Numbered from the stretch's first letter, positions 1 to 10,594 are shown. The stretch is 64,000 bases of DNA from Bacillus vallismortis (GCF_040784915.1 NZ_CP160797.1:2470137-2534136), one strand, 5' to 3'. Translations and numbers: made by a program. Notes: generated by a model from the sequence alone, not told the origin.

Positions 1-87
1 TGAGCATTTAATTGTTAAGGCCATTGAATGCCCTGCTTTTTTCATCGATTCGATTGTGCCTGTTTCTTCTATAATTCCTGTAAACAT
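1..87 (-). CDS. ribE: Riboflavin synthase alpha chain, N-terminal fragment (cut by window edge)
   Basis: Only the first 29 codons are inside the window. They read MFTGIIEETGTIES and onward, the typical N-terminus of the lumazine-binding barrel of riboflavin synthase. The enzyme converts two 6,7-dimethyl-8-ribityllumazine molecules to riboflavin in the cytosol. It starts 10 nt downstream of the ribD stop and is the second gene of the rib operon, so the FMN riboswitch ahead of ribD should control it. The identity is firm because both motif and position match. Confidence 0.93.
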   Translation of the reverse strand, partial: MFTGIIEETGTIESMKKAGHSMALTIKCS

Positions 88-97
88 GGTCACCATC

Positions 98-1183
<1,086 letters not shown>

Positions 1184-1217
1184 TTATTTCCCTCCCCTCT
1201 TTTATTGATTTACCGTC

Positions 1218-1253
1218 AAAAAAGCCCCGAATTTATGAAAAATCCGGGGCTTT
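1218..1253 (-). terminator. Riboswitch-controlled terminator of the rib leader
   Basis: On the minus strand AAAGCCCCGGATT and its complement AATTCGGGGCTTT form a stem followed by a T run. It sits between the FMN aptamer and ribD. This is the known position of the terminator that forms when FMN is bound. Confidence 0.9.
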
Positions 1254-1316
1254 AGGTATTTTACGCAATAAGAAATAACACTATGCATTTTTGAACCATT
1301 TGCATAGCGGCTCATC

Positions 1317-1457
1317 ATCCTTCTCCCATCCAGACTCTCACTGTCGGCTTCAGCTTAAACTGAATCCACCGCGCGCTGATGCACACGGGTCACGGGCTCT
1401 AAAGCGCATTCGCTTTACTACCGCCGGTCGGGATTTCCACCCTGCCCCGAAGGATAC
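1317..1457 (-). ncRNA. FMN riboswitch (RFN element) aptamer
   Basis: The minus strand carries the conserved RFN blocks in order: the 5' half CTTCGGGGCAGGGTGGAAAT, then CCCGACCGGCGGTAGT, AGAGCCCGTGACCC, a CGGTGGATTCAGTTTAAGC block, CCGACAGTGA, and the closing GGATGGGAGAAGGAT. FMN binding to this RNA stops transcription of the riboflavin genes downstream. The variable hairpins differ slightly from strain 168 as I recall it, but the pairings are kept. Confidence 0.96.
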
Positions 1458-1485
1458 AATCTTTATTCATTTGTCCTTATTGGCT

Positions 1486-1514
1486 ATTATAGCGATCCTT
1501 CTTAAAGTACGCAA
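1486..1514 (-). promoter_or_regulatory. SigA-type promoter of the rib operon
   Basis: The minus strand reads TTGCGT, a 17-bp spacer, then TATAAT. The predicted start site near 1479 leaves a short lead into the FMN aptamer. Confidence 0.8.
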
Positions 1515-1540
1515 TGAAATAAACTTACAATTTGAGAAAA

Positions 1541-1577
1541 CAAAACATCACCCTTCAATCCGAAAGGTGATGTTTTG
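1541..1577 (-). terminator. Terminator after ypuD
   Basis: AAAACATCACC and GGTGATGTTTT form a hairpin that begins right at the ypuD stop codon and is followed by a T-rich tract. It separates ypuD from the rib promoter. Confidence 0.75.
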
Positions 1578-1922
1578 TTAATCATTCACTTTGGCAACTT
1601 TAATTAATCCGTCGATCCGCTTTGATTTGCTGAAGTATGCCTTAATCTTGTCGCCTTCTTCTATATCAGACAAATCCTGATTTAATTTCTTTCCATTGAA
1701 GATGATTTTCGTACCGTTTTCGGCTTCTCCATGATATTCAGAGCCGTCAATTTCCGTCACTTTATATTCCTGAATGGTGTATTCCTCTTCTTCCGAGGAC
1801 AAGGTTTGTCCAATTGCTGTCGGAACATCCTTCAGCTCAACGCCATTTATGTACATATAACCGCCTGCAAGTAGAAGCAAAAGCACTAACAGAATGGTAA
1901 TCTTGGTTTTTATTCTTCCCAT
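1578..1922 (-). CDS. ypuD: YpuD, small membrane-anchored protein of unknown function
   Basis: This 114-aa protein has one N-terminal hydrophobic segment (about residues 8-26) and a hydrophilic C-terminal domain that looks like a small beta fold. The reading frame could begin 11 codons earlier, but GGAGG seven bases before the internal ATG at 1922 fixes this start. I recognise it as YpuD from its position between sipS and ribD. No function is known to me. The anchor suggests an extracytoplasmic domain. Confidence 0.85.
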   Translation of the reverse strand: MGRIKTKITILLVLLLLLAGGYMYINGVELKDVPTAIGQTLSSEEEEYTIQEYKVTEIDGSEYHGEAENGTKIIFNGKKLNQDLSDIEEGDKIKAYFSKSKRIDGLIKVAKVND

Positions 1923-2120
1923 TTTTAAACCTCCAGCCGATATGAATCTATTCATTCATATGAGTTATTCCACTTTTTCATGAATAAAAAACCGTCATTT
2001 CTCGTAAATTATTAATATAACGATGCATAACGAGAATATGTTTCACCTTTCTGCAATTTCTTTTCTATAGTTATACGAATTTATGTTCTGGTTTTGGGGG
2101 ATGAATATAAAAAAGAAATA

Positions 2121-2150
2121 AAAAAAGCAGCCCCTGTTCGGAAGCTGCTC
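2121..2150 (-). terminator. Terminator after sipS
   Basis: GAGCAGC and GCTGCT form a short stem, with T7 following on the minus strand, just downstream of the sipS stop. Confidence 0.7.
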
Positions 2151-2154
2151 GATC

Positions 2155-2709
2155 CTAATTTGTTTTACGCATTTCGTTAAATGGGAAGAAAACAAACTTT
2201 GACGTGCCGGCAATTTGTTTTTTTGTGAAGAGGCCAAGCCCGTTTCGGCTGTCCATTGAGTTCCGCCGATTATCCCCCATCACAAAATACTTGTCATCAG
2301 GCACTTTCACCGGGCCGAAATCATCGGTCAGATGGTCATAATTGTCCTGTTTTGCTCTCTTTTTATTAGCTGCCAAATAAGGCTCGGCCACCTTTTTCCC
2401 ATTGATATAAAGCTGGTCGTTCTTCATTTCAACCGTATCTCCAGGCAGGCCGATAATCCGCTTGACATAGTGGACATCATCCCCGTTTAATACGACGATG
2501 TCTCCTCTATCAAACTCACCGATGTACTTGATTGTCATGTTGACAAAGACTCTTTCCCGGTTATGAAGTGTTGGATACATAGAGTCACCGTCAACGACAT
2601 ACGGCGCAAAAATAAAATGGCGGATGAGCAAAGCGAGAACGACAGCAATCACAATTGCTTTTGCCCATTCTAACATTGTTTTTTTCTTCGAAACATTTTC
2701 TGATTTCAA
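2155..2709 (-). CDS. sipS: Type I signal peptidase SipS
   Basis: A 184-aa membrane protease that removes signal peptides from exported preproteins. Residues 14-35 form one membrane anchor. The catalytic dyad is visible as S43 in GDSMYP and the lysine in YVKRIIGLPGD. The conserved GDNRRNSMDSR box follows. The start is TTG at 2709, chosen because GGAGG lies seven bases upstream and the length then equals that of 168 SipS. An upstream in-frame ATG has no ribosome binding site. SipS is one of the two major signal peptidases of B. subtilis, with SipT. Confidence 0.96.
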   Translation of the reverse strand: MKSENVSKKKTMLEWAKAIVIAVVLALLIRHFIFAPYVVDGDSMYPTLHNRERVFVNMTIKYIGEFDRGDIVVLNGDDVHYVKRIIGLPGDTVEMKNDQLYINGKKVAEPYLAANKKRAKQDNYDHLTDDFGPVKVPDDKYFVMGDNRRNSMDSRNGLGLFTKKQIAGTSKFVFFPFNEMRKTN

Positions 2710-2803
2710 CTGATTTCCTCCAATAAACAACGGTCTTCAAATTTATGTTATCACGAATCGAAAAGAAATCCTATCAGGACCATTGACATGATTTTATACT
2801 CTA

Positions 2804-3253
2804 TTAATCTTCATCTTCTACCCAAATCATGCCTAACTTTTTCTTGTCAGCCACAACCAGCCCTGCATCAAATGTCGCTTGGGAAATTGGAGTCCAGCTG
2901 CTTAGTTCAACATAACCGGACTGAACAACAACATCAGCATTTGTATAATACGTAGGCACATCCGCAAAGTAATCAAAAAAATAATCGCATAATTCAGAAG
3001 CAATGGACTTGGATGAAAGAGTGAACTCGTATGCTAAATCTTTAGATAGGATATAAGTCATGAGGTGACGGGCAGTCTGTTCATCTACTGCATTCCATTG
3101 ATCGCCAAGTTCATGATACCCATAGCACTTGACAAAATGATTCACGTCATGAAGGGTACTGGAATGTTTACGGCAGCCTATTTCACAGGTGATATAACCG
3201 GCATCCCGTTTGGCTTTCAGGATGTGTTTAAAATCATTGAAGCTCGAAAACAT
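2804..3253 (-). CDS. Hypothetical 149-aa protein, coupled to ypzJ
   Basis: I do not recognise this protein. It is soluble, aromatic-rich and moderately acidic, has no signal or membrane segment, and ends in GMIWVEDED. Four cysteines lie at scattered positions (C23, C27, C43, C89), with no clear metal motif. Its ATG starts 3 nt past the stop of ypzJ, and its GGAGG lies inside the last ypzJ codons, so the two are translationally coupled. The WVEDED tail recalls immunity-like proteins of Bacillus toxin loci, but this is a weak resemblance and no toxin gene is next to it. Confidence 0.75.
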   Translation of the reverse strand: MFSSFNDFKHILKAKRDAGYITCEIGCRKHSSTLHDVNHFVKCYGYHELGDQWNAVDEQTARHLMTYILSKDLAYEFTLSSKSIASELCDYFFDYFADVPTYYTNADVVVQSGYVELSSWTPISQATFDAGLVVADKKKLGMIWVEDED

Positions 3254-3256
3254 GGA

Positions 3257-3463
3257 TCAGCCTCCAAAAAACAAATCCAATATGTTGCCGGCTGTTGAGG
3301 ATTCTTTATTATAAAACTCTGAATATCCGCAATTCTTGCAGTACACCACTAGAAAACGGTTATGCTGCACGTCAAACAACTTTGACAATCCCGTGCCGGT
3401 TGTGGCGATTTCTTTTTGGCCTGCTTCAGAGCTTCCGCATTTTATACAGCCTTTGTTGTTCAT
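3257..3463 (-). CDS. ypzJ: YpzJ, small zinc-ribbon protein (COG3478-type)
   Basis: A 68-aa protein with two CxxC pairs (CIKC at residues 6-9 and CKNC near residue 43) that form a zinc ribbon. The family is annotated as predicted nucleic-acid-binding zinc-ribbon proteins, but no role is established. The ribosome binding site AAAGGAG precedes the ATG. It is the first gene of a two-gene unit with the unknown 149-aa gene. A weak promoter (TTCAAA, 17 bp, TAAAAT) lies about 50-80 bp upstream on the minus strand. Confidence 0.82.
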   Translation of the reverse strand: MNNKGCIKCGSSEAGQKEIATTGTGLSKLFDVQHNRFLVVYCKNCGYSEFYNKESSTAGNILDLFFGG

Positions 3464-3704
3464 AACGCCAAACTCCTTTTCATCACATTACGTTTGTTTT
3501 TGATTTATTTTACTACAAAATACCATTTTTTTGAACGATGTAACTTTAAAGTTTTCTTAATTTTACATATAACTCCACACAAAAAATCCCAGTATGCAAG
3601 CTTGAATTGGAAGCGAATACGCATGACTCGCTAAACAAGATGCAATGCACCTTTGCACGACATCATATAAAAGTTAATTATTTTTACCAATAAGTTTACG
3701 CTTA

Positions 3705-3731
3705 ACGCCTCTAGCACTAATACATATAAAA
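3705..3731 (+). promoter_or_regulatory. Candidate SigK-type promoter for ypzD
   Basis: AC at 3705-3706, a 16-bp spacer and CATATAAAA fit the SigK pattern AC-N16-CATANNNTA with one mismatch. The next gene is a GerP-like spore protein, and the gerP operon is SigK-dependent, so the assignment is sensible but untested. The rest of 3464-3704 shows no gene. Confidence 0.4.
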
Positions 3732-3762
3732 AATAGAATAATATGAAAGGAGACTCGATAGT

Positions 3763-3930
3763 GTGATTGTTTATCCTATCAATATAAACAACATTTCCGG
3801 AAACAGCGTAGTGAACGTAGGCGGCGCTTTTATGATCAGGCCATTAACTGTGTCCAAATCTGTGTCTGGTTCCGGCGGCTCGAATACGGGAATTGTTATT
3901 GAAAACAACTTTGTAAGCCAAACTAATTAA
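3763..3930 (+). CDS. ypzD: YpzD, GerPA/GerPF-like spore protein
   Basis: A 55-aa frame starting with GTG, ten bases after AAGGAG. The protein (VYPININNISGNSVVNVGGA, then a Gly/Ser linker and a C-terminal IVIENNFV) has the signature of the GerPA/GerPF family. That family is small spore-coat-associated proteins that help nutrients reach germinant receptors. It is a lone gene, apart from the gerP operon. A possible SigK promoter lies just upstream. In 168 this locus carries ypzD at the same place. Confidence 0.88.
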   Translation: MIVYPININNISGNSVVNVGGAFMIRPLTVSKSVSGSGGSNTGIVIENNFVSQTN

Positions 3931-4101
3931 CCATCAATTTACTGATCAGAACGTGACCAAAATATTTTAATTACATTTCATCATGAAGCGAAAGGCGGGG
4001 AAACACTCGCCGCAATGTCTTCACTTCAACCTAATCAAGCCTGTTTGTTTTTACAGCCTCCAGCACTCGGGCGGTTTTTTATTGGTATATTTTTCGCAAA
4101 T

Positions 4102-4134
4102 AAAAAAGCTTCCCCCGATACGAGGAAGCCTTTT
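4102..4134 (-). terminator. Terminator after ppiB
   Basis: On the minus strand AAAAGGCTTCC pairs with GGAAGCTTTT and is followed by T-rich DNA, nine bases after the ppiB stop. A weaker hairpin with T6 at about 4051-4079 on the plus strand may end ypzD. Confidence 0.7.
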
Positions 4135-4143
4135 GCCTGCCTA

Positions 4144-4575
4144 TTAGCCTTCTACACGAACTTCTTTCATGACGTCGCCGTTAGACATGTTTTTCGCGAA
4201 TTCTAGTCCGCTTGTTACTTTACCAAATACAGTGTGAACCCCGTTCAAATGAGGCTGTGGCTCATGAACGATGAAAAATTGGCTGCCGCCAGTGTCTTTT
4301 CCTGCATGTGCCATAGAAAGCGAACCCGCTTCATGAGTGTGCGGGTTTCCTTCTGTTTCACATTTGATTGTGTATCCTGGACCGCCTGTGCCAGTTCCGT
4401 GCGGGCAGCCTCCTTGGCTGACGAAGCCCGGAATCACTCGGTGGAATGTAAGACCGTCATAGAAGCCTTCGTTCGCAAGCTTTTCAAAGTTTGCGACAGT
4501 GCCCGGTGCAGCTTCAGGATAAAGTTCAAATTCAATTTTGTTGCCGTCTTCTAATAAAAAGTAACCTGTTTTCAA
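4144..4575 (-). CDS. ppiB: Peptidyl-prolyl cis-trans isomerase PpiB (cyclophilin)
   Basis: A 143-aa cytosolic cyclophilin that speeds proline isomerisation during protein folding. The family core is clear: [19 protein letters not shown], then GSLSMAHAG and [24 protein letters not shown], which hold the catalytic arginine and the substrate groove. I place the start at TTG 4575, which gives the usual length. The frame is open to another TTG at 4608, but that one has no ribosome binding site. Even the chosen site is weak (AAAGTAGG). Confidence 0.95.
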   Translation of the reverse strand: MKTGYFLLEDGNKIEFELYPEAAPGTVANFEKLANEGFYDGLTFHRVIPGFVSQGGCPHGTGTGGPGYTIKCETEGNPHTHEAGSLSMAHAGKDTGGSQFFIVHEPQPHLNGVHTVFGKVTSGLEFAKNMSNGDVMKEVRVEG

Positions 4576-4832
4576 TTGTATGCCTACTTTCTTTATTTTA
4601 ATTTTCAAAGGAGATTATGTATGATAGGTTATAGCCTGTCTCTCCTTGTCGCGGCTATTATACCACACCTTTCGGGGGAAAACGAATCTCCCGGCTTTAG
4701 TAAAAAATAAAAATGAAACCTGAATGTCTTTATCTCCGTCTTACCTAACGGAACTGTCTTTTCATCATGATTCAGGTCCTCGCAAAGCAGCTCTACCCCG
4801 CTGCTTGTGAAATTGAAGGAGGTCAAACTGCT

Positions 4833-5705
4833 TTGAAAAAAATATGGATTGGAATGCTGGCAGCGGCCGTTTTGCTGCTGACGGTTCCGAAAGTCAGTCT
4901 CGCGGATGCCGCAGTTGGAGATGTCATTGTCACACTGGGTGCTGATTTGTCAGAATCTGATAAACAAAAAGTGCTTAATGAAATGAATGTCCCTGATAAT
5001 GCCACAACGGTAACGGTGACCAATAAGGAAGAGCATGAATATTTAGGAAAATATATATCGAACGCTCAAATCGGATCAAGAGCGATTTCTTCATCGTCAA
5101 TAACCATCGCCAAAAAAGGCTCTGGACTGAATGTTGAGACACATAATATTAGCGGCATTACAGATGAAATGTACCTAAATGCGCTGATGACAGCCGGTGT
5201 TAAAGATGCGAAGGTGTATGTGACAGCACCGTTTGAGGTATCCGGGACTGCGGCTTTAACCGGATTAATTAAGGCGTATGAAGTTTCTTCTGATGAAGCG
5301 ATCTCAGAGGATGTGAAGCAAGTAGCCAACCAAGAGCTTGTCACGACATCAGAGCTTGGAGACAAAATCGGTAACGAAAATGCGGCTGCACTGATTGCAA
5401 AAATCAAAGAAGAATTTGCTAAAAACGGTGTGCCTGACAATAAGGCTGACATTGAAAAACAAGTGGACGACGCGGCTTCTGACTTAAACGTCACACTTAC
5501 AGACAGCCAAAAAGATCAGCTTGTCTCCTTATTCAATAAAATGAAAAATGTTGACATCGACTGGGGACAGGTCGGTGACCAGCTTGATAAAGCGAAAGAT
5601 AAGATTACGAAATTCATAGAATCAGATGAGGGCAAAAACTTCATCCAGAAAGTTATTGATTTCTTCGTATCTATCTGGAATGCGATTGTTTCTATATTCA
5701 AATAA
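4833..5705 (+). CDS. ypuA: YpuA, exported DUF1002-type protein
   Basis: A 290-aa protein with a Sec signal peptide (residues 1-24, cleaved after SLADA or near it) and a mature acidic, helix-rich domain. It belongs to the DUF1002 family found in Bacillus. The start is TTG at 4833, ten bases after AAGGAGG; the frame is open upstream but without a start site of its own. YpuA of strain 168 is, as I recall, a cell-envelope protein induced by wall stress (SigM regulon). Its biochemical role is unknown. Confidence 0.9.
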   Translation: MKKIWIGMLAAAVLLLTVPKVSLADAAVGDVIVTLGADLSESDKQKVLNEMNVPDNATTVTVTNKEEHEYLGKYISNAQIGSRAISSSSITIAKKGSGLNVETHNISGITDEMYLNALMTAGVKDAKVYVTAPFEVSGTAALTGLIKAYEVSSDEAISEDVKQVANQELVTTSELGDKIGNENAAALIAKIKEEFAKNGVPDNKADIEKQVDDAASDLNVTLTDSQKDQLVSLFNKMKNVDIDWGQVGDQLDKAKDKITKFIESDEGKNFIQKVIDFFVSIWNAIVSIFK

Positions 5706-5737
5706 GAAAAGGCGCCGAGAGATTCGGCGCCTTTCTT
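5704..5737. terminator. Bidirectional terminator between ypuA and lysA
   Basis: AAGAAAAGGCGCCGA and TCGGCGCCTTTCTT form a strong GC-rich hairpin with A and T runs on both sides, between two convergent genes. Its 3' arm overlaps the lysA stop. Confidence 0.88.
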
Positions 5738-7055
5738 ATTGCTTTACACTCGTTTTAAAGGGCAGGTCAAGTTTGACTACATCCTCGTATGTTTCTCGCT
5801 TCACGACTAAATGGGCCTCTCCATTTTCTACAAATACAACAGCAGGTCTCGGGATTCGATTGTAATTATTGGCCATGCTGTATCCGTATGCGCCTGTACA
5901 AAAAACGGCAAGAAGATCGCCTTCTTTTACTTCTGGCAGATCAATATCCCAAATCAGCATATCACCGCTTTCACAGCACTTTCCGGCAATCGATACCGTA
6001 TTGTCATGCGCTTCTCCGATACGATTGGCTGTCGCTGCTTCATACTTAGCCTGATAAAGTGCAGGACGAATATTGTCGTTCATGCCTCCGTCTACAGCCA
6101 CATACTGGCGGACGCCCGGCACTTCTTTTTGAGAGCCAACCGTATAAAGGGTTGTGCCAGCATCTCCCACGAGAGAACGTCCCGGTTCGATCCAAATTTC
6201 CGGAATGTTAAAACCGTAACGGGCAGCATTTTCTTTCACAGCATCGATAATTTTTTCAACGTATTCAGTAGCGTGAAGCGGTTGATCTTCTTCGGTATAA
6301 CGGATGCCGAAACCTCCTCCGAGATTCAACACCTTGGATACAAACGAGTATGATTCTCTCCACTCGTCGAGTTTTTTGAAGATTTTTTCCGCTGCTAACA
6401 CAAAACCGGCCGTATCAAAAATTTGCGAGCCTATATGGCAATGGACACCCAGAAGCTGAATGTGTTCTGATTGTAATACTTGCTCAATCGCCCGTTCAGT
6501 TTGTCCGTTATGAAGATCGAAACCAAACTTCGAATCTTCCTGGCCAGTTGTAATGTAGTCATGCGTATGCGCTTCTACTCCTGGCGTGATTCGAAGAAGA
6601 ACATCGATGGAGTGTCCCGTTTCTTTACATAGGTCTTCCAAAAGCGAAATTTCATAGAAATTATCCACCACAATGCAGCCGATGCGATGCTCAAGTGCCA
6701 TCCGCAGTTCTTCCCTGCTCTTGTTATTCCCATGAAAGTGAATGCGTTCTGCAGGGAAGCCCGCTGCAACAGCTGTATAAAGCTCTCCACCGGACACGAC
6801 ATCTAAAGAAAGTCCCTCTTCCTCAGCAAGCTGAATCATTGCAACTGATGAGAATGCTTTGCTCGCATATGCCACCTGTGCTTTAAGCCCTGCAGTCATA
6901 AATGCCTGCTTAAAGCTTTTAGCACGCTCACGTATTAAAGCCACATCATATACGTAAAGAGGTGTTCCATATTTTTCCGCTAAATAAAGAGCGTCCACAC
7001 CTCCGATTTCTAAATGCCCATGTTGATTTTGTCTGCTTGTGCCATGTAAGAACAA
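5736..7055 (-). CDS. lysA: Diaminopimelate decarboxylase LysA
   Basis: A 439-aa PLP enzyme that decarboxylates meso-diaminopimelate to lysine, the last step of lysine synthesis. The PLP lysine is K66 in AYASKAF, GGGFGIRY binds the cofactor phosphate, and CCESGD contributes the active-site cysteine at the dimer interface. The start is TTG at 7055: AAGAGGGA is correctly spaced for it, whereas the in-frame ATG two codons earlier overlaps that same site. The gene stands alone, downstream of spoVAF. Confidence 0.96.
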   Translation of the reverse strand: MFLHGTSRQNQHGHLEIGGVDALYLAEKYGTPLYVYDVALIRERAKSFKQAFMTAGLKAQVAYASKAFSSVAMIQLAEEEGLSLDVVSGGELYTAVAAGFPAERIHFHGNNKSREELRMALEHRIGCIVVDNFYEISLLEDLCKETGHSIDVLLRITPGVEAHTHDYITTGQEDSKFGFDLHNGQTERAIEQVLQSEHIQLLGVHCHIGSQIFDTAGFVLAAEKIFKKLDEWRESYSFVSKVLNLGGGFGIRYTEEDQPLHATEYVEKIIDAVKENAARYGFNIPEIWIEPGRSLVGDAGTTLYTVGSQKEVPGVRQYVAVDGGMNDNIRPALYQAKYEAATANRIGEAHDNTVSIAGKCCESGDMLIWDIDLPEVKEGDLLAVFCTGAYGYSMANNYNRIPRPAVVFVENGEAHLVVKRETYEDVVKLDLPFKTSVKQ

Positions 7056-7161
7056 TGTCATTCCCTCTTTCTTCGCTTATGGGTGAAAAGGACAGTTTTA
7101 TGGACTGTCCCTTCATAATTAAGACATACATTATCATACTCTTCAGTCAGTTTCAATGCGA

Positions 7162-8643
7162 TTATGAATTGGTAGGTTGCCTTAAGCGATTTCTTGGGTG
7201 AACGATACTTGGTCTTACTTTTGCGCCTGGTTTCGCTGTGCGGACCAGTACCTGCCACAGCGCCTTGCCGTTAAAGGGCATCAGCGGCCATAAGTACGGT
7301 GTTTGCAGGGATTTGATACTGGCCATGGCAATAATCAGCACTGTAAAACCGATAACAAGCCCTTTTACATGAAATAAGGCGACGAGTATCATGAGGGCAA
7401 GTCGGCTCATTTTATTTGCCAAACTCAATTCATAACTAGGCGTCGTAAAGGTTCCGATCGCTGCAAGTGAGACGTATAGAATCACCTCTGGTGAAAACAG
7501 GCCGACTTCAATGGCAATCTGTCCGATCAGCACAGCAGCAATTAATCCCATTGCTGTCGATAAAGCGGTCGGTGTGTGTATGGCGGCCATTCTGAGAAAT
7601 TCGATTCCTAAGTCAGCTAAGAATATCTGCAGGATGATCGGGATATGCGTATCTTTATTTAAACCGATAAATTTCATATTCTCGGGCAGCAGGTCCGGCT
7701 GCAGCACAAAGAGAAACCAGATTGGGAGAAGTATAGTGGATGCCATGATACCGAAAAATCTCACCCATCTTAAAAAAGTACCGACTGCAGGCGCCTGCCT
7801 GTATTCTTCAGCATGCTGGACATGGTGGAACATTGTCGTCGGTGTAATAATCACACTCGGCGATGTATCAACCATGATGACGACATGGCCTTCAAGCACA
7901 TGATTGGCCGCGACATCGGGTCTTTCGGTATAACGGACGAGCGGATACGGGTTGTAGCCTTGTTTAATAATGAATTCCTCTACTGTTTTGTCAGCCATCG
8001 TTAAGCCGTCGACATCAATGGCAGCAAGTTCTTTTTCCACAATATCTACCAGATCCGGATCTGCAATATCTTCAATATAAATAATGCTCAGATCCGTTTT
8101 TGATCGCTCGCCAACCTTTGTCATCTTAATGCGAAGTCGTTCGTCTCTGATCCGCCTTCTGAGAAGGGCCGTATTGACGACGATATTTTCAACAAATCCG
8201 TCTCTGGCTCCCCTGACCACCTTTTCCGTATCAGGTTCTTCCGGATTTCTGCCCGGATAGCTTCTGACATCAATAATAAATGCGAAGCCCGTGTCTTCAA
8301 CAATAACTGCGACTAATCCCGACAGCAACTGGTCAGTCGTTTCATCCAGCGTTTTTACTTTTTCGACCTGGGCGTTAAGAAGCCTGTTTTCGACAATATC
8401 GACCAGATGATCTGGATCCTCATCCCGATTGTTAATGGCAACGAGTTCTCTCATTAAATGAATGATAAAGGCCGTATCACATAATCCATTCAAATAGTAG
8501 AGCTGGATTTCTTTATCTAAAATGGTGAGCTTGCGAACCCCTACATCGTAGCTCGTTCCCATCCCGACACGGTTTTTAAAGTATGCTTCATTTTTGTCTG
8601 GATTCCGATAAACCCGGGTTTTCTCTTTCTTTTGGTCCGGCAT
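7162..8643 (-). CDS. spoVAF: SpoVAF, GerA-family spore membrane protein
   Basis: A 493-aa protein of the GerA/SpoVAF family. It has a long soluble N-terminal domain (about 1-290) and a C-terminal membrane domain with four or five helices (about 290-460). SpoVAF associates with the spore inner membrane and modulates germination and dipicolinic acid release. The start is preceded by AAAGGAG. The first 56 nt overlap the end of spoVAEA in another frame, so it is coupled to it as the last gene of the spoVA operon. Confidence 0.96.
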   Translation of the reverse strand: MPDQKKEKTRVYRNPDKNEAYFKNRVGMGTSYDVGVRKLTILDKEIQLYYLNGLCDTAFIIHLMRELVAINNRDEDPDHLVDIVENRLLNAQVEKVKTLDETTDQLLSGLVAVIVEDTGFAFIIDVRSYPGRNPEEPDTEKVVRGARDGFVENIVVNTALLRRRIRDERLRIKMTKVGERSKTDLSIIYIEDIADPDLVDIVEKELAAIDVDGLTMADKTVEEFIIKQGYNPYPLVRYTERPDVAANHVLEGHVVIMVDTSPSVIITPTTMFHHVQHAEEYRQAPAVGTFLRWVRFFGIMASTILLPIWFLFVLQPDLLPENMKFIGLNKDTHIPIILQIFLADLGIEFLRMAAIHTPTALSTAMGLIAAVLIGQIAIEVGLFSPEVILYVSLAAIGTFTTPSYELSLANKMSRLALMILVALFHVKGLVIGFTVLIIAMASIKSLQTPYLWPLMPFNGKALWQVLVRTAKPGAKVRPSIVHPRNRLRQPTNS

Positions 8644-9205
8644 GATACCCGCTCCTTTCTAAAATAAACTCGACCGCTTTCATGGTGATGGGCGACCCTT
8701 TTGAGATATCGTCTTTTCTGCCCATTTTGCCAATATCCCCGATACCGACAATAAGCGGGAGATCAAGTTTATCAAGGCAATAGACTGTATCTCCGTTCAT
8801 TCTGTGTTCATCAAATTCCCGTTCCCCGACTTTATCTACACCGTATTCAGTTATTTCTCCATTGCGGTCAATGCTTACGTCAACCCTAGTCCATTCAGCC
8901 TGATGTGTTTTTGATGCGACCGCAATCACACCGAGCACTTCAATTGACGGATGCGTGGCGACATAGGTTAGAGCGGCTTCTCCCGGACCCTCTCCTTGAA
9001 GGCCGGAGTCGTCAAACATGACAAATACGGGATCATACGGTGCTGAGGTGATCAACTTGACAAGCTCCGCGCCGCTGCGAATGGAGGGATTGCCCTTTGA
9101 TTGTGATATACATCGCCCTCCCACTTTGCTTGCGGCGTATTCAATTGTTTTAGCGGCGTATACATCCCCGTCTGTTACCAGTATGACCTTTCGTTTTGTC
9201 GTCAT
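8588..9205 (-). CDS. spoVAEA: SpoVAEA (SpoVAEa)
   Basis: A 205-aa soluble protein of the stage V sporulation AE family. It has no membrane segment and opens with a Rossmann-like [18 protein letters not shown]. It is part of the spoVA operon, which takes dipicolinic acid into the forespore and releases it on germination. The ribosome binding site AAAGGAT is modest. It overlaps spoVAF by 56 nt and lies seven bases after spoVAEB. Confidence 0.93.
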   Translation of the reverse strand: MTTKRKVILVTDGDVYAAKTIEYAASKVGGRCISQSKGNPSIRSGAELVKLITSAPYDPVFVMFDDSGLQGEGPGEAALTYVATHPSIEVLGVIAVASKTHQAEWTRVDVSIDRNGEITEYGVDKVGEREFDEHRMNGDTVYCLDKLDLPLIVGIGDIGKMGRKDDISKGSPITMKAVEFILERSGYHAGPKERENPGLSESRQK

Positions 9206-9212
9206 GTCGGCA

Positions 9213-9563
9213 TTATCCTTTCGGTTTGAAAATAACAGCTACGATAAAGGCGAAGAGAATGGCGGCTGAGATACCAGCAGAGGTCAGCTCAAAAATCCCC
9301 ATGCCGATTCCGATAAATCCATGTATATGAGCCTGGTGCATGGCACCGTGCAGAAGGCTGTGGCCAAAGCTGACGATCGGAACGGTGGCGCCTCCTCCGG
9401 CAAATTCAATAAATTTATCGTAAATGCCAAAACCATCTAAAATCGCGCCACTCACAACAAATGATGTCATGACGTGGGCTGGCGTCAATTTAAAAATATC
9501 CAAGAGCAGCTGGCCGACAATACAAATGGCCCCGCCGCATACAAAAGCCAAAAGGTAGTCCAT
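9213..9563 (-). CDS. spoVAEB: SpoVAEB, membrane subunit of the DPA channel
   Basis: A 116-aa protein with about three membrane helices, paralogous to SpoVAC. Both share the pattern [12 protein letters not shown]...[10 protein letters not shown]. The start at 9563 is one base after the spoVAD stop, with GGGAGG inside the last spoVAD codons. The frame is open 15 codons further upstream, but that would lie inside spoVAD. SpoVAC and SpoVAEB are thought to form the membrane part of the dipicolinate channel. Confidence 0.93.
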   Translation of the reverse strand: MDYLLAFVCGGAICIVGQLLLDIFKLTPAHVMTSFVVSGAILDGFGIYDKFIEFAGGGATVPIVSFGHSLLHGAMHQAHIHGFIGIGMGIFELTSAGISAAILFAFIVAVIFKPKG

Positions 9564-9564
9564 G

Positions 9565-10581
9565 TTAAGATGCACCTCCCGCACGCTCAAATACAACCCC
9601 GTGTGCAATGGTCGGGATGGTTTCTTTTTGCTGGATCATCGTCGGGCTTAACAGCGCTCCAGTCGCCACGACGAATACACGGTTTAATTTTCCTTCTCTC
9701 AGCTGCTTAAAAATGTGAGAGTAGGTGACAAGCGCTGAACAAGCACATCCGCTCCCTCCGGCAAAGACCTGCTGATCCGGTGTATAAACTAAAAGCCCGC
9801 AATCATCATGCTTTGTGCCGACCGGATAGCCATCTTCTTTTAAGAGATCTTTTACGATAGGAGATCCGACGCCGGATAGATCACCTGTCAGGATTAGATC
9901 ATAGTCATCCGCTGTCCGGTTGAGATCTTTAAAGTGCTGCTTAATCGTATCTGCTGCCGCCGGAGCCATGGCGGATCCCATATCAAACGGATCTGTAATT
10001 CCTAAGTCAGAGACCTTTCCGACAGTCGCGCTTGTGATTTGGATATCACCCCGTGTCTGACTGATAACAACGGCTCCGCTTCCGGTCACAGTAGAGGTGG
10101 CGGTGTCCGGTTTTTGCCCCCCGTATTCCGTCGGATAGCGAAACTGTCTTTCCGCTGTAGCATTATGACTGCTGGTGGCAGCGAGCGCTCTCTTGGCAAA
10201 TCCGCCGTCAACTAAGGCTGATGCGACAGCCACTGTTTCCATTGATGTTGAACAGGCGCCAAACATACAAAGAAACGGGATGTTTAAGTGTCTTGCCACA
10301 TAGTTGGCCGTTACGTTTTGATTCAGCAAGTCGCCTGCCAGCAATAGATCAATATCATCTTTTGTCAAATTATTTTTTTGAAGTGTTGCATTAACAGCAT
10401 CTTCCATCAGCTGACGTTCAGCCATTTCCCAGCTTTTTTGATTACAGTGCATTTCATCATAGGTTTTATCATATAAAGAGCCGAGCGGTCCGTCTTTTTC
10501 CTTCGGTCCTGCTGCTGTTCCTGCCGAGTTTACAAATAACGGATGTTCAAATACCCAGGTTTGCTTTCCTGTTAATTTCAT
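9565..10581 (-). CDS. spoVAD: SpoVAD, dipicolinic-acid-binding protein
   Basis: A 338-aa protein with a thiolase fold, known to bind dipicolinic acid on the spore inner membrane. The thiolase-like [20 protein letters not shown] is visible, as is the C-terminal [16 protein letters not shown]. Structure work on the family shows it lacks thiolase activity. It lies between spoVAC and spoVAEB with short gaps, as expected for the operon. Confidence 0.96.
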   Translation of the reverse strand: MKLTGKQTWVFEHPLFVNSAGTAAGPKEKDGPLGSLYDKTYDEMHCNQKSWEMAERQLMEDAVNATLQKNNLTKDDIDLLLAGDLLNQNVTANYVARHLNIPFLCMFGACSTSMETVAVASALVDGGFAKRALAATSSHNATAERQFRYPTEYGGQKPDTATSTVTGSGAVVISQTRGDIQITSATVGKVSDLGITDPFDMGSAMAPAAADTIKQHFKDLNRTADDYDLILTGDLSGVGSPIVKDLLKEDGYPVGTKHDDCGLLVYTPDQQVFAGGSGCACSALVTYSHIFKQLREGKLNRVFVVATGALLSPTMIQQKETIPTIAHGVVFERAGGAS

Positions 10582-10594
10582 TTTTCTTCTCCTC

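Noticed and set aside
1291..1581. 96-aa open frame over the FMN riboswitch
   Set aside because: The region is explained by the aptamer and promoter on the other strand.
5066..5494. 142-aa serine-rich open frame antisense to ypuA
   Set aside because: It is the low-complexity mirror of the conserved ypuA frame and has no ribosome binding site.
5811..6353. 180-aa open frame antisense to lysA
   Set aside because: Shadow of lysA with no start site or recognisable domain.
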